NCBI GenBank assembly: GCA_002633025.1
Contig: NMRB01000304.1
Location: 117,857 to 181,856 of the forward strand
Length of the DNA stretch: 64,000 bases
DNA from: Notospermus geniculatus
Lineage: Eukaryota; Nemertea; Pilidiophora; Heteronemertea; Lineidae
Reading direction: 5' to 3'
Under the pieces are notes generated by a model. The model worked only from the letters and a program-made list of their open reading frames with translations, did no database searches and was not told where the DNA came from. Shown piece by piece: positions 23,641 through 35,458 of this stretch (position 1 is its first letter; every line of letters starts with the position of its first letter). The position numbers and the translations under genes were made by a program.

Positions 23641-24998
23641 AGGGGTGCCTACCTGTTCGCACCCAAAGGCCTACATCACTTGTTTCTTTTAGTCTGTCAT
23701 TATCATATTTAGTTGCAATGCCTCACTCAGGTAAGCCTACAAGAGTCAAGCAGCCTCAGAAAGTGTTAATGTTGGTCACCTCAGCAGTAACCCTGAGTGA
23801 ACTGCTCATTGCCGTGCATGAATTTTCATGCCAGTTTTTATGAAACCAAAGTCACCTGACCTGACTCCTTATCTGCACATCATGTTCTGTTGATGTTGAG
23901 CAAATATACTCCTGGAAAACTGCTGTAAGCAGGTCAGAAGTTGGTGAATCTGGGACAAGTGAGAGATAGGATGATCGGCTATTTCTCTATTACCCACTTT
24001 TAAGGGTTAATTAAGTCCACGGCTTCAGAGCCATTTCAACTGCTGATCATTTGGATGATGCTCCATATCCTGGGATTGCCAGCTAGGCCCTCATACGTGT
24101 CATAAGGCTATTTCACTGGATTGATTACCATTATGAGATTTCTCCCAGCGACAGCCGTCATTTCTGACTTGTCGTAATTTACCATCATGATAATCAAGAG
24201 TGAAGTTACACGTATGTTTGTATGGGATTCGGGGACGAATACTGCGGCAAATGTATTTGCTTGACCTCCACGAATGTTTACTCTGAGCGAGTAAGTATGT
24301 TTCCTGTGCAGGTTAAGGGGTGCCTACCTGTTCGCACCCAAAGGCCTACATCACTCGTTTCTTTTAGTCTGTCATTATCATATTTAGTTGCAATGCCTCA
24401 CTCAGGTGAGCCTACAAGAGTCAAGCAGCCTCAGAAAGTGTTAAAATGTTGGTCACCTCCGCAGAAGCCCTGAGTGAACTGCTCATTGCCGTGCATGAAT
24501 TTCCATGCCAGTTTTTATGAAACCAAAGTCACCTGACCTGTCTCCTTATCTGTACATCATGTTGTTCTCTGTTGATGTTGAGCAAATATACTCCTGGAAA
24601 ACTGCTGTAAGCAGGTCACAAGTTGGTGAATCTGGGACAAGTGAGAGATAGGATGATCGTCTGTTTCTCTATTACCCCACTTTTAAGGGTTAATTGAGTC
24701 CACGGCTTCAGAGCCATTTCAACTGCTGATCATTTGGATGATGCTCCATATCCTGGGATTGCCAGCTAGGCCCTCGTACGTGTCATAACGCTATTTCACT
24801 GGATTGATTACCATTACAAGATTTCTCCCAGCGACAGCCGTCATTTCTGACTTGTCGTAATTTACCATTGTGATAATCAAGAGTGAAGTTACATGTATGT
24901 TCGTGTGGGATTCGGGGACGAATACTGCGGCAAATGTATTTGCTTGACCTCCACGAATGTTTACTCTGAGCGAGTAAGTATGTTTCCTGTGCAGGTTA
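23641..24998 (+). repeat. Tandem duplication (23641-24315 and 24316-24998) just upstream of the SLC22 gene
   Basis: The two copies of about 680 bp are adjacent in direct orientation and mostly identical, differing by scattered SNPs and small indels. Each ends with TACTCTGAGCGA followed by a strong GTAAGTAT donor (exon ends 24290 and 24973). The SLC22 start exon has a good acceptor at 25141-25142, so each copy may carry a 5' leader exon and perhaps a promoter. There is no N at the junction. Confidence 0.7.
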
Positions 24999-25163
24999 TT
25001 AACCTGATTTCTATTAATAATGATCTCTGGGTAATAGGAATCGTGTTCTGTTCATTGTATTCCATTATTTCTTGTGTAGATTTCAGTATTAGAACGTGCC
25101 GGAATAGTGTTGATAAATGTGTATCTCCTCCTCTCATTTTAGGTGGTTCAATAAAACGACAAA

Positions 25164-28100
25164 ATGCCGTTGAATTTTGACGAGATTTTGAAGAAGGTCG
25201 GGGAGCTGGGACCCTATCAGATCCTTCTTTACGTTCTGCTGGGATTTGTGGGAATTCCTACCGGAGAACAGAATCTGTTGATGGTTTTCATTGGTCAGGA
25301 CCACGACCACTGGTGCACGGTGCCGGCGTTAGTAAATCTCACAAATGAACAACAGAAATATATCGGGATTCCGTACGATCAGGAGAAGCAAGCTTTTGAT
25401 CGGTGCTACCAGTATGACATTGACTTTACACAATATTCGACGGAGGAGTTAAATGATTGGAATCGGACGTTAATGGTGGACAATACAACAAGTGTTAAGG
25501 AGTGTAGTGCGTGGACTTTTGATAAGACAGATGGACTGTCCACTATAAATGAACAGGTAAGTTTCGATTCGAGCCTCGCTAGGTTGTTGTTTGGACATGT
25601 CATCTTGCTACCTCGCTAGGTTGTTGTTTGGACATGTCATCTTCGAAATGTGACCGGTCAGCACAAAACCAGTCACCACAAAACCGGTACTGGTACTAAA
25701 TCACTCTGAAGTTGGCAGGTCGAGACCAACGTTTGTCAATTTCAGTAGGCCTAGGCTTATAGAGGTTCTTCACGTGACGTCACAGCTCCAAATATCCGCC
25801 ATATTGGCCGTCAAATGACGCAACGTCACAGCGTCAACACAGCGTTTTTGACGTGGTTTGTACGTTGTCGGCATTCATCGGACCTATTCTACACTGTTCT
25901 ACAGCAAGCCGTATGGACAATTCGCTTTGTTTTCAACACGGTTTTCACACCAGACCAACTACTTATGCTCAGAAACTGTGAGAGGTAAAGTGATTTGTTG
26001 AGTTGTATGCTCCCAGTGGTGGTCTGTACGGGCCGCTGAATGTTCGAACCGAGAACAAGATGGCAGCCTCCATGGCTTCATTTTGACGGCCAGTATGGTG
26101 GCCGTGTGACGTCAGTGAAGAACCTCTATTGTCTGTCTTTTGTAAAATCTGGTCCATATCTTGTGCGACGTAAGACAGGTTTTGCTGTGATAGAAGGAGT
26201 TCTTTTCTAATTCCTAACATTATCATTTTCTTCCAGTTCGGTATCGTCTGTGGGCGGGATTGGATGACATCCTTCGCTACGACAATCTACATGGCCGGCT
26301 TCATGGTCGGCTGTATATTCTATGGTTCCATATCAGATAGGTAAGTGCCTTGATCGAGGTCTCACAACTAAAACTGATACCATCGGTGAGCAAACAATGC
26401 CAGTCCTACCTGGAGCCACAGTGGTGTTGTGACTTTAGGTCTGACATGCCTCAGATTGTCTGAAGCCCAACGCACATCCCAACCTTGCGACTGGAAGCAA
26501 TTACCGGCAATGGCGTTTCCAGCAACGGTGGGCAACTGGCTGGAAACAGCAGCAACTGATCAGATGCTCAAACAGGTTGATGTGCGCGCCCCGGCAACGC
26601 TTTTGCCGACCGTTGCCGCTAGTTCCAGCCAGTTGCTCATGTTCTACTCGTTGCCGAACATTGCTGCTAGTTCTATTCAGTTGCTTTTGATGTGCGCGCT
26701 CTGGCAATGAATTTCCTGTTTGTGGAGCACACCTGGTCATGTGATGGAATCAGGTGACCCACAAAATGACTCCCGAGTGGTCCGCTTGGAAGACATCAAC
26801 AATTTCCGTGTAGCATTCAGTTCAGTTGCCTGTTCGATGTTTGTGCTCCAGATTGAAGACTGGATTGTGCCACTTGTTGCCGCAATGACCAGTCATAACC
26901 GATGTACGCGTTCCGCTCACATCGACAGCGACTGTTGCGTTCAGTTGCTTCCAGTCGCAAGGTCGATGTGCGCTAGGCTTTAGGTTCAGGTCACATTGGA
27001 TGGCAGACTCTCTCGATTTCTGCTGGCACGAACGTTCCCACTGCGCTGTGCTTGCAGGGGGGGGGTCATATTTATGAAGCCGTCGCAACTTTGCGTTCAC
27101 ACAAATCTATTGTAAGGCAGTCAGTGAACAATAGGGCATGTGCAGCCAAACAACAGATTTGCGTGGACGCAAAGTTGCGAAGGCTTCATAAATATGGCCC
27201 AGCACAGTAATTCATGCCCGAGCTGTGTGTCCTACATTTCTTATCTCATGCCTGCCATACTGTGTGTATTTCTCTCCCAGGTAAAAGCTGAATATGAAAA
27301 GAATGTGATTTATACTCAGATCTTTGTTCCAACACCCGATCACCTGACAGAGGGAACAGAACAGGATGCTGAAACTTGCGAACCTTGGTTCGGGTTCCAA
27401 GGATACTGCATGTTAAAAATATAAACAACTTATAAACAATAGCCAAGAGTGTGTTGGGGTTAATGAACATGTTTCGGGGGGAAACTGATCACCGTCAGTT
27501 CTCGACTCGACTGCGGAGTAGACCTCACGACCGCGGCGTTACCTTTTTCACAATGTGAAGAATCTTTTCTCTGACTTTGGTTTCTTCCCAGAATGTGAAA
27601 CGCGATCCTCCCGTCAGAGTGCCGTAATTTATAGTTGCAGTCTTGATATGCTTGAAGGATTTTAGTTCCCCGCCAAGAATGCCGCACATATCATTCACTG
27701 CTGCCTTGTACTCACGTTTTCAGTTGAGACTTTCTCGCAGCCGAATTTGTTAAAGGAGCACGGTATTGCCACTTTTCCCCGACAGCCGGCACCACAGCGC
27801 CACTCTCCAACCCAGGGACTAATTACGTTGTCGGCGAATTGACCCGATTTACTAGGTACATTTTGTAATGCATTTTTGTAGTTCGTCTTACTGCCGCTAG
27901 GTGGCTCCCTCTACGTCGGCAGTCAAATAACGCATTTGAGATCCAATACCGTGCTCCTTTAACCGATTTGTAGGCTTCATCTAAAATCTTCGGGGTTGCG
28001 TGTCAGACGCAAATCTTACTGACTCCCGTGGTCGGAGCCTAGCGTAGATGGCAGCACTGATGATGAGCCAGAATGCAACGGCTGGTGCAGACCAGTAGCC

Positions 28101-31100
28101 TCAAGCATTGATGTAACGCCGTCCACTGCATACCGTCTTAAAGAGATTCATGGTATTACCCAAGTCTCCAGCAGGGGCAGATCCAGAGGGGGGCGCGCCG
28201 GGCACATGCCTCCCTTTCAGCCCCAAAATCTGTAAAATCTGTGAAATTCTGGAATTTGGCATCAATGTTCCTAGCACAGGGCGCCCCCTCTTTTCTCAAA
28301 TCCTGGATCCGCTTGTGTCCAGAAACTCACTGAGCAGCTCATTCAGCGTTCGCTCGATCCCTTCGGACCAGCTGAGAGTGGAGAGTATCGTCAATACCAC
28401 AAATCGAACCCGCTCCCTCTTGACGATCGCTAGTTCAACCACTCCTCCACCGCACACCCCAATAATTCTCAATTTCGATGATTTCTTTTCAGGTTTGGTC
28501 GTCATATCACTCTGATCATCACGTTGTTGACCGAGATATGTTTCGCCTTCATCGCAGCATTCGTCCCATATTATTGGTTGTTTGTGATATTTAGATTTCT
28601 AGTCGGGACGGCCGTAGCAGGCAGCTTCACCACCGCGTTTGTCATGGGTATGTACCAGTACAGATCTGCTGTCTGTGTGTTCTCATCCTCCCACAGCAAG
28701 GGTTTTTACCTCGCTCCTCTTCATCCACTCACACAAACTTTGTGTGCGAGTGTATGAAGAGGAACGAGACCAAATCCCTGCTGTGGGAGGATACCTTGGT
28801 GTATTCTCAGCTTCTTTGCATCAGGCCAAACAGCAACTTGATGCGTGCAGTAAGAATTTATCACAAAGTTCAGTTCATTAAGTACACAACGATATTAAAA
28901 ATCAAGTTAGTGAAGTGAATGAATGAATGTTGATATGGCCCATCTTGAAATGAGTGCTGTTTACCCGGTGAAGAGCACTTATGTCCTTATCAGCTCTTGA
29001 TATGTTTGACCCACTACTGTAAATGTTGTCAGGGCTGATTTGGAAATTCCTTGAATGACTGGTTCAAAAGAAATTATGAAAAATATCCGGAGATATTTTT
29101 AATTATTTGTGAGCTGGTCCGCCAAAGGCTGGCGCTTGTCGCAAGTGATCATCATCGGTGATCAGCTTACTCAACTATTCAGGCCTCTCCATTACATGCT
29201 TCTCAGGCCGTTTAAGGGTGTAGTGAATTGGGCACATGCCCAAAATAAGCCCTGAAAAAATATGCCCAAAATAGGGTTCAGTGCCAAAAATACGATCTGT
29301 AAATTGAAAAAAATTGAAAATACACCATTATTAGACAATGAACAAAGGAAATCCACATGTTATCACACATTTCTTTGGGAAAAAATGAGTTTTGCCAATT
29401 TATTTGTGACGTTCTTATTCTGGATTAAAACGTAGCCACATCGTCACTATGCAAAAAAAGAGAAAAATTGGGATGCCCAAAATAGGGTAAAAAATACAGG
29501 GTGTAGTGCTCTTCATGCAATGGAGAGGCCTGCTATTATCACTGCTGTCCACTACTGTTGTCAACCTGCAGAGACATACATTTCAGCTATTGTGTTGTAA
29601 GGCCGTTAACCCTTTCCTCAGTAGTGACAAGCGCCTACTTTTGGTGGAACGGGTCACATTGTTGTTGGTAGTTGATAAACATGAGATGTGCACCTTGTTG
29701 GTGAAGTACCTGTGAAGAGGGGTCAACAGGAAAATAGGATGTTTCTCGCCCTTGACCCCAGCAACGGCCTAGATTACGGTACACCAAAAAATCAACATCT
29801 GAGGTCAGAGGACCCGACGTAAGATAAACAGGCAGTGAAAAAAGAATCATAGTGATGTCCGATGTGTTAGAACAAGTGTCAGTGTTGTTGAGAGCAGAGA
29901 AATTCAGAGTGATGTCCGATGTGTTAGAACAAGTGTCTGTGTTGTTGAGAGCAGAGAAATTCAGATGAATCTCCCGAAATGTGGTCATCAAGCCAAGCGG
30001 GTTGTTGCAAAAACCCTAACCCTGATACTCACCATTTTAAAACCACAAACTGGTAAATATCAAGAAGTCAACTTCCAGGACTTAGCAAATTTTCGACCCC
30101 AACCGGGGTCTTCTTCAGGCTGGCACTTTTCCACACTAGATTTCAGAAAAGACTGAAATTGAAGTCTTTTCTGAAATCTAGTGTGGAAAAGTGCCAGCCG
30201 GAAGAAGACCCCGGTTGGGGTCGAAAATTTGCTAAGTCCTGGAAGTTGACTTCTTGATATTTACCGGTTTGTGTGTCAATTTTTGTGCTTTCTTTTTTGG
30301 ATTAATCACAAACCATTACAAATTAGGCCTAATACAAATGCTATCAGATGTCATTGCGAGTGATAAACTTGACCCATGATTTAGTCACTTCTGTTTCATC
30401 CAGCAGCCATATGGTACACCAGATCAACATCATATTACTCTTAATACAATACTGATGCCTGATGATTGATGAATGTAGGCCAATCTCATCAATACACAGG
30501 GAATAATATTGATTGTGATCACCGTGAAACCTGGTGACCACATGACCTGAGTCACTTTCTCTACCATTGTTCCCTGCCAGTTTCTGCACAGATCAATTTC
30601 GCCATCTGGGACTTGCTGGCTGGTGGGGCCTACCTCAAGTATGGGTGTAGTAGGACACTGATAGAGATCAGGATACATTGATAGAGAGCTTGATACATTG
30701 ATAGAGAGCTTGATAAGCTGATAGAGATCAGGATACACTGATCAGGATACACTGATAGAGAGCATGATACATTGATAGAGATCAGGGTACACTGATCGAG
30801 ATCAGGATACATTGATAGAGATCAGGGTACACTGATCGAGATCAGGATACATTGATAGAGATCAGGGTACACTGATCGAGATCAGGATACATTGATAGAG
30901 ATCAGGGTACACTGATCGAGATCAGGATACATTGATAGAGATCAGGGTACACTGATCGAGATCAGGATACATTGATGGAGATCAGGGTACACTGATCGAG
31001 ATCAGGATACATTGATAGAGATCAGGGTACACTGATCGAGAACAGGATACATTGATAGAGATCATGATACATTGATAGAGATCAGATACATTGATAGAGA

Positions 31101-34100
31101 GCATGCTACATTGATAGAGAGCTTGATACATTGATAGAGATGACCCTGACCTGTATTTCGTGACCTTCACCTTTGTCTCTTTTCAGTGATGGAGATGATT
31201 GGTCCGAGATATCGTGTTGTCCTCGGTGTCTTCGTCCAGGGATGGTTTGCGCTTGGCTTCATGTTGGTCAGTGGTCTGGGTTATGGCATCCGTGATCACG
31301 TCATTCTACAAGTCGTCTGTGCTGCACCAACGATACTGCTGCTCTCGTACTGGTGGTGAGTATTGTCTCTATCTTCTTCTTTAAAGGGAATGGCTCACGG
31401 GGTTTGTTGACAGTTCTTTGTTGACAACAAACAACTACTTCTGAGGGAAATTGATTTATCCTGGGATAAAAATTGGTCCTTGTGGGGAAAATTTTCCTGG
31501 CCCACCCTGTAGTTCATTATCTTCTGAATGTTTCTTTTGCACGATCATTATTTCAGGTTGGTGCCAGAATCCGCCCGATGGCTTATTATGGAAAGCAAGA
31601 TCGAGAAGGCGTCGAGAGTCATAAAAAAGATGGCCAAGTGGAACAGGAAGCCACCACCTGAGCGGTCGATGATGTATCCTCGAAAGGTGAAACCAGTTGT
31701 CATTCTCCTCCAATGAGGAACCTGCAGAACTAACACTACTAGGGGGCGCTGTCAGCGTCTTGTCTCATCCGTGTTGCATTGCGTCAAGGACGTCGTTACA
31801 ATGCTTTGCTCTGTTTTTGACGTCTACGGAACAAACTTCACTGAGATTCAGTTGTACACTTGACAACGACCAGGGAACACTGGTAGAAACGTCATGTTAA
31901 AATAAACCTAGAAAGAGTAACCAAAAAGTTGGATTAGTTACGGTGCAACCGCTCGCAGCGCCGACCTGCCGGGATAAAAAGTTCTGCCGGTTCCTCATTG
32001 TGCAGTCATGTTTGTGTCAATATCAGTCGCCGTGGTTTGGTGGAAAACGGGGGACACTGGGAAACGTTTCACTGGTTCTGGAAAGAGATGAATACAGACC
32101 AATGACATATCTTGGGGACCAGGTTGATGTTGATGCCAACATGACTGTTCCAATCACATAATGAACTAAGTTTTGACTGCGTACTGTGTAGATGTCGACA
32201 ATATCTTTCCAGGGAATCAAAGGTGACTCGTTAAGCCTCTCGGGGGTGAAGTTAAGAAGTCCCAACTTCACCGATCTGCTCCGAACACCAAATATGCGCA
32301 AGAGAAGTTTGAACATCTTCTTTAACTGGTAGGTAGACACGATCCTCTATTAGGTGACCTTGGTGGGGTGGCGACCCTCCCCATACCTCAGCCTCGGTCA
32401 GTCTAGTGCAGAACCTCCAGCTCCACCTGGGGAGAGTCTCTGACTGTGCTAAGATGAATGCTGACCTAGAATGAGTAAGCTGGGAAGGGTTTGTACTGGG
32501 CTATGGTGGTCATATACAATCCACCGTGCCTTGGCCTTGGTGAGGTTATACACAATCCACCATGCCTTAGCCTTCGTGATGCTACACAAAGTCCACCGTC
32601 CCTTGGCATTGGTGAGGTTATACACGATCCACCGTGCCTTGGCCTTGGTGGTACCGGTGTTCATCTGTTTTGTAAAAAAAGCTGGTTGAGTTGAAACTTT
32701 AGTGGTTTCGTCCCACGATGACCTTTTCAACCTCCAGGGCTCGTCAAGTGAACTGTGTTACGACAAGATGGTTCTCCTCTCAAACTTGAATGTCAGATTG
32801 TCTCATTTCTGCGATTCACTTCCAGGTTTGTGAACTCATTGGTCTACTACGGTCTCTCGCTGAGCGCTGACAGTCTGAAAGGAAACCTCTATTTTAACAC
32901 ATTCCTCTCGGGAGCTGTTGAAATACCTGCCTACTTACTCTTGGTCTTCACGCTGGATCGATTTGGACGTCGGAAGTGTATAATTGCCAGTATGGTGATA
33001 GGTGGCATCGCCTGTCTCGCCTGCTGTCCACTTCTGAATGATGAAGGTGAGATAGGTCGTAATATTCCGATTTAATCAAGTACCGGTACGAGGGCGTATC
33101 CATTCCCAATGTAGCAGAATGGCCTGCCATGTACCCAAGAGTTGCCGTTGATCAACTTGACATTGATGGCCGTCGCAGAATGTCTTCAGTCTTGGTATCG
33201 AAGTCGCCACAGTATATAGGCCTAGGGTTGTCAGGAAAGGGAAGGGACTAGGGTGGAGGTCTGTTGGTCTGGGCAGGGACTGTACCAGGATTCCAAAATA
33301 GGGAGAAATCATTTCTCTCCCGTGATTGCTTTCATAGTCTTTGCTTCCTTATCATGCTGAGCCTGCGCCATACGCTGAGACCTTATCATGCTGAGCCTAC
33401 GTCATACGCTGAGACCAATGACGCAACTGGCCGTGGTTTTCTGTGACTGGGTTGTCCATCGACAGCCAACTGGCAAGAGAAAACTCTCACGTGTACCTGG
33501 ACTGTGAATTTAGGGGAGGGGCATTCCATGCGTCCCCCCTAAATCCACGCCTGGTACCTGACATGTGAGAGTTTTCTTTGCAAGTTCGCTCTCTCCATCC
33601 ATTACTTATTCTGTGCACACGCTCAGTGCACTTCCCACGGCTTGGCCCACTTACTCGATTTGAACTTCATACATGTATGCACCATTAATAAGGGACCGTA
33701 GATTCACCTCGGAGACTAAGGCCCGTATGCACAGACGTTCCTCCACTCACACTTGAGTGTGAGGTCGACCTTAATCTTCTGTATTCTACCCTGCAAACAA
33801 TAGGTAAAGGTCGACCTCACACTCAAGTGTGAGTGGAGGAACGTCTGTGCATACGGGCCTAAATGACCATTCAGAGATAATTTCTGTGGTATATCTTCAT
33901 CTTGTGTTATTTTCTCTTCCAGACTTGATACCTCTCCTCGTAACGTTCGCCATGATCGGCAAGTTCTGTATTTCCGCCTCTTTTGCTATCATCTACGTCT
34001 ACTCAGCCGAAGTGTTTCCTACCGTCGTTAGAAATGTTGGTGTTGGTGCTGGATCTATGCATGCGAGGATAGGAGGACTAGTGGCGCCACAGATAGCCAG

Positions 34101-35065
34101 ATTGGTGAGTGATGTTGTGTCTGTATGACGGGAACTTCTGTCAACTGGTTGTTAGAGTATCTTTAAAGCCAGCAGCTCACCAGGTGATATCGCAAGCGAT
34201 CTGTTCGCAAGCGAGCAAAATCATTTGATGATGCCAGGTGTGCGCTGGACAGCGACGTGTGGAATGCATTGAACCCGCCGACCATGGAGGATTTCCTTTA
34301 TGGCCTAGTGGTTAGCGTGTTGGCCTCGGCGCTAGAAGTTAAGCAACTCTGAGCGCGATCACTACATGGATAGGGTGACCGGCGCGTATAATACATGGAA
34401 TCTACTTGTCCTGATAACATCTGACATCTTTCTTTCCAGTCGAGAGTCTGGCTACCTCTTCCCTCCATCATATTTGGTTGTTTCTCGATCACTGCTGGTC
34501 TACTCTTTATCCTCCTACCCGAGACATATGGACAGGTGCTGCCGGAGAATCTGGAGGACGGGGAACTGTTTGGAACGTAAGTTTAGGATGTCCACTGTGA
34601 AAACTACACTGTCAAAGAGAGACACCCTCTCTATCAGAGGAAGAGGTCAGCTGACTCAAGTCAGACTCGAGAACTCAGTGTGTTCTATAGATGAATTCAA
34701 AGACGTTGCGTCCGACTCAACCATTGCTGAATCATGGATGGCGTCACGTCAGCCGGTTTCAGATCGAGGTTCTGGTTGAGATTTCGGTGGAAGTGTGCAG
34801 ATCTGTGAATTCGAGAATCGTCTATTGGACTTGACAGAACTCAGTTTGTGTCTTCAAAGGTTAATCAAGATTCCTCATGGAAGTATGGCACGTGTAATTT
34901 TGGACCTTTGAGGAAAAATTCCTCCAAGTTTGGAACAAACTCTTGAATCATTTTCTTCTTTTATATTTCAGCGAAGACTACATGTCTGACTTTCCTCCAG
35001 AAACTCTCAATCTGAAAAAGGTTAAGAAGAAGAAAGGTCACGATGAGAATGATTTGAAAATCTGA
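25164..35065 (+). CDS. SLC22-family organic ion/zwitterion transporter, complete
   Basis: Ten coding exons join in frame to 566 residues: 25164-25556, 26237-26340, 28493-28647, 31187-31355, 31557-31686, 32213-32328, 32826-33046, 33923-34104, 34440-34576, 34972-35065. The family is a 12-helix major-facilitator carrier of organic cations, anions or carnitine in the plasma membrane. Seen here are the first helix (LLYVLLGFVGIPTG), a large extracellular loop with NLT, NRT and NTT glycosylation sites and the ECSAWTFDKT motif, GSISDRFGRH (the loop 2-3 motif), PESARWLIMES, LDRFGRRKC, EVFPTVVRN and LPETYGQVLPENLEDGE. The lysine-rich C-terminus (KKVKKKKGH) is cytoplasmic by family topology. The length is normal for the family. 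The substrate cannot be read from sequence; the invertebrate Orct group is likely. The leader has an acceptor at 25141. Introns carry many repeats. Confidence 0.95.
25576..25647. repeat. 36-bp direct repeat, two copies
   Basis: The 'cctcgctaggttgttgtttg' plus 'gacatgtcatctt' block occurs twice in direct tandem, just inside SLC22 intron 1. The copies appear identical. Confidence 0.8.
25758..26130. repeat. Inverted-repeat element with CRE-containing ends
   Basis: The ends TATAGAGGTTCTTCACGTGACGTCAC and GTGACGTCAGTGAAGAACCTCTATT are near-perfect terminal inverted repeats of about 26 bp around 320 bp without a transposase. Each end includes TGACGTCA or a close variant. A left-half copy is at 49353-49504 in an SDHA intron. 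Confidence 0.8.
26463..26980. repeat. Long inverted-repeat element, AAGCCCAACGCACATC ends
   Basis: The left end (AAGCCCAACGCACATCCCAA, then CCTTGCGACTGGAAGCAA) and the right end (TTGCTTCCAGTCGCAAGG, then TCGATGTGCGCTAGGCTT) pair over about 38 bp. The interior repeats CCAGTTGC and GCAACTGG words that can also pair. It is a 520-bp intronic element without a supported ORF. Confidence 0.75.
27063..27200. repeat. Hairpin element, GGGTCATATTTATGAAG tip
   Basis: The left arm GGGTCATATTTATGAAGCC and the right arm GGCTTCATAAATATGGCCC pair. The second arm segment (gcaactttgcgt with acgcaaagttgc) continues the stem to about 45 bp. Confidence 0.8.
27751..27962. repeat. TAAAGGAGCACGGTATTG MITE, copy 1
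   Basis: The terminal inverted repeats TAAAGGAGCACGGTATTG and CAATACCGTGCTCCTTTA are almost perfect, around 175 bp. A second full copy at 37865-38086 aligns along its whole length, including the internal 'gttgtcggcgaattgacccg'. The element has no coding capacity. Confidence 0.85.
28684..28792. repeat. CATCCTCCCACAGCA hairpin element, copy 3
   Basis: The ends CATCCTCCCACAGCAAGG and CCCTGCTGTGGGAGGAT pair. The interior matches copies at 10400 and 15785. It starts only 37 bases after the donor of SLC22 exon 3. Confidence 0.85.
29850..29963. repeat. 57-bp direct repeat, two copies
   Basis: The block 'agtgatgtccgatgtgttag' through 'gagagcagagaaattcag' occurs twice head to tail with one or two differences. 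It lies in SLC22 intron 3. Confidence 0.85.
30041..30277. repeat. Near-perfect 235-bp palindrome
   Basis: Two arms of about 110 bp are reverse complements with very few mismatches around a loop of about 10 bases (gaaattga). Words along each arm include CAAGAAGTCAACTTCCAGGA, TTTTCGACCCCAACCGGGGTC and CACTTTTCCACACTAGATTTC. It is flanked outside by 'caatttttgtgct', the complement of the start of the related element at 3088. The near-identity of the arms suggests recent formation or arm-to-arm correction. Confidence 0.9.
30652..31140. repeat. 20-bp/40-bp minisatellite in SLC22 intron 3
   Basis: About 24 tandem units of 20 bp. In the core, two forms alternate strictly: ATCAGGATACATTGATAGAG and ATCAGGGTACACTGATCGAG, making a 40-bp higher-order unit. 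The edges are irregular, with mixed units (gagcttgatacattgataga). The array ends 46 bases before the acceptor of exon 4. Confidence 0.9.
32505..32655. repeat. About 39-bp tandem repeat, four copies
   Basis: The unit 'gaggttatacacaatccacc' followed by 'gtgccttggccttggt' is repeated about four times with moderate divergence. It lies in SLC22 intron 6. Confidence 0.8.
33355..33418. repeat. 32-bp direct repeat, two copies
   Basis: The block 'ccttatcatgctgagcct' followed by 'catacgctgaga' occurs twice in tandem with two or three differences. Confidence 0.75.
33718..33862. repeat. Hairpin element, AAGGCCCGTATGCACAGACG tip
   Basis: Arms of about 58 bp are nearly perfect reverse complements. They run from AAGGCCCGTATGCACAGACG inward through CTCACACTTGAGTGTGAGG, itself a small palindrome, to GGTCGACCT. 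The tip resembles that at 41926. Confidence 0.85.
34290..34395 (+). repeat. Composite SINE-like piece: tRNA A box plus 5S rRNA-like segment
   Basis: A tRNA A-box-like TGGCCTAGTGGTTAGCGTGTTGGCC is followed by 'gaagttaagcaactctgagc' and 'ctacatggatagggtgaccg'. This second part resembles the 5S rRNA promoter region (GAAGCTAAGCA ... TACTTGGATGGGAGACCG). No full 5S gene is present. It lies in SLC22 intron 8. Confidence 0.6.
34691..34831. repeat. ATAGACAAATCCCAAATT element, half copy
   Basis: It matches the right half of the elements at 17573 and 41239 (gttgcgtc.gactcaaccat, gaggttctg, atttcggtggaagtg, cgtctattgg). The left arm is missing. Confidence 0.7.
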
Positions 35066-35458
35066 AGTCACAGCGACAACGACGGAGGGGTTGTGTCTGA
35101 TACCGAGACGTGTGGACATATTTACGCGAAAGACAGCTGTACTTCTGTAACGTTGCTGTGAATGGAGTTTGACGGTTGGATACGGTTGTATAGACATGAT
35201 ACCAAGAAGTTTGGATATTTTATGCAAATGACGGCAGTTCTCTCGTGACGTGACTGTTTGTGGGCAGACGGTTGGAGTTCGACGCTTGGATACGGTGCCT
35301 TCCATGTTTGTTTACGTGTGGAGATTATGGATGAGAGAGACAATGTTCTTCCATGGGGTTCTCCAGATAAACGATTGTTGAAGATTATTGTAGGTGTTTT
35401 AAGTATGTGTTGTTTATGTTGGGACATCATGACAAGTACTTCTGTCATTAGCTGATAA

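Noticed and set aside
24222-25180. A duplicated small protein starting MGFGDEYCGKC / VGFGDEYCGKC
   Set aside because: The shared ORF starts just before the duplicated donor and reads into intron sequence. The second copy has GTG where the first has ATG. A non-coding leader exon explains it better.
30652-31140. A CRISPR array
   Set aside because: Units are contiguous 20-mers without unique spacers, in a eukaryotic intron. This is a minisatellite.
30430-31170. Minus-strand ORFs with YPDLYQC-like repeats as a secreted repeat protein
   Set aside because: They are simple read-through of the intronic 20-bp minisatellite, without start or splice context.
34290-34395. A functional 5S rRNA gene
   Set aside because: Only the internal-promoter-like part is present, with many mismatches and no paired ends.
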